Shown piece after piece: positions 5,941 through 6,124 of a stretch of 6,124 bases of DNA. The stretch lies in assembly GCA_002719135.1 (NCBI GenBank), contig PBGU01000033.1, positions 1 through 6,124 of the forward strand, read 5' to 3'. Positions within the stretch are counted from its first letter, which is position 1. The number at the start of each line of letters is the position of its first letter. Origin of the DNA: Gammaproteobacteria bacterium. Lineage in GTDB: Bacteria > Pseudomonadota > Gammaproteobacteria > Pseudomonadales > Azotimanducaceae. The notes below the pieces were generated by a model. The model worked only from the letters and a program-made list of their open reading frames with translations. It was not told where the DNA came from and did not search any database. The position numbers were made by a program, and so were the translations under genes.

Positions 5941-6124
5941 CCATCGAAATCAAAGCGCCAACCTTTCCTGAATCGATTGCCGAGGGCACGGTGGCTGCAT
6001 GGCATGTGCTACCGGGTGAATCCATAGCTCGAGACGAATTGCTGGTCGACATTGAGACCGACAAAGTGGTCATCGAAGTTTTTGCCCCGGCTAATGGGCG
6101 TTTGACGAAGGTCATTAAGGAAGA
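5937..6124 (+). CDS. sucB: Dihydrolipoyllysine succinyltransferase (E2) SucB, N-terminal lipoyl domain (3' end outside window)
   Basis: Core E2 of the 2-oxoglutarate dehydrogenase complex: its lipoyl arm accepts the succinyl group from SucA and passes it to CoA. Only the first 62 residues are present, and they cover most of the lipoyl domain. PTFPESIAEGTVAAWH corresponds to the E. coli PDLPESVADATVATWH region. IETDKVVIEV holds the lipoylated lysine, Lys43, and PANGRL follows as in the family. The frame is intact to the window edge. The E3-binding and catalytic domains are expected beyond the edge and cannot be checked here. The position right after sucA supports SucB over other lipoyl proteins such as AceF. 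Confidence 0.95.
   Translation, partial: MTIEIKAPTFPESIAEGTVAAWHVLPGESIARDELLVDIETDKVVIEVFAPANGRLTKVIKE

Overview
The window is a stretch of a gammaproteobacterial-type TCA-cycle operon, all on the + strand: the end of sdhC, complete sdhD, sdhA and sdhB (succinate dehydrogenase, complex II), complete sucA (2-oxoglutarate dehydrogenase E1) and the start of sucB (dihydrolipoyl succinyltransferase E2). The order sdhCDAB-sucAB is the classical one of Escherichia and Pseudomonas relatives. From memory, the proteins read as a mixture of E. coli-like and Pseudomonas-like versions. I cannot name a genus; base composition looks moderate, with no long AT- or GC-rich tracts.

Layout: sdhC (1-176, 5' end outside) overlaps sdhD (170-541) by 7 nt. 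sdhD overlaps sdhA (541-2310) by 1 nt in a TGATG junction. sdhA is followed 2 nt later by sdhB (2313-3017). A 44-nt spacer holding a perfect 8-bp inverted repeat leads to sucA (3062-5896). A 40-nt spacer, spanned by a 14-codon mini-ORF that touches both neighbours, leads to sucB (5937 to the window edge). There is no gene-free stretch longer than 44 nt.

How the genes work together: SucA and SucB, with a lipoamide dehydrogenase not encoded here, turn 2-oxoglutarate into succinyl-CoA. After succinyl-CoA is converted to succinate, the SdhCDAB membrane complex oxidises it to fumarate and passes electrons through FAD, three Fe-S clusters and probably heme b to quinone. The tight spacing and overlaps suggest one transcript with translational coupling. 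The main promoter must lie upstream of the window.

I found no mobile element, CRISPR array, RNA gene, phage gene, defence gene or unknown protein family. This is core metabolism, and I do not claim a new system. The points worth a second look are local: two alternative hairpins just before sucA, the mini-ORF bridging sucA and sucB, and a few substitutions at conserved positions in SdhB and SucA.
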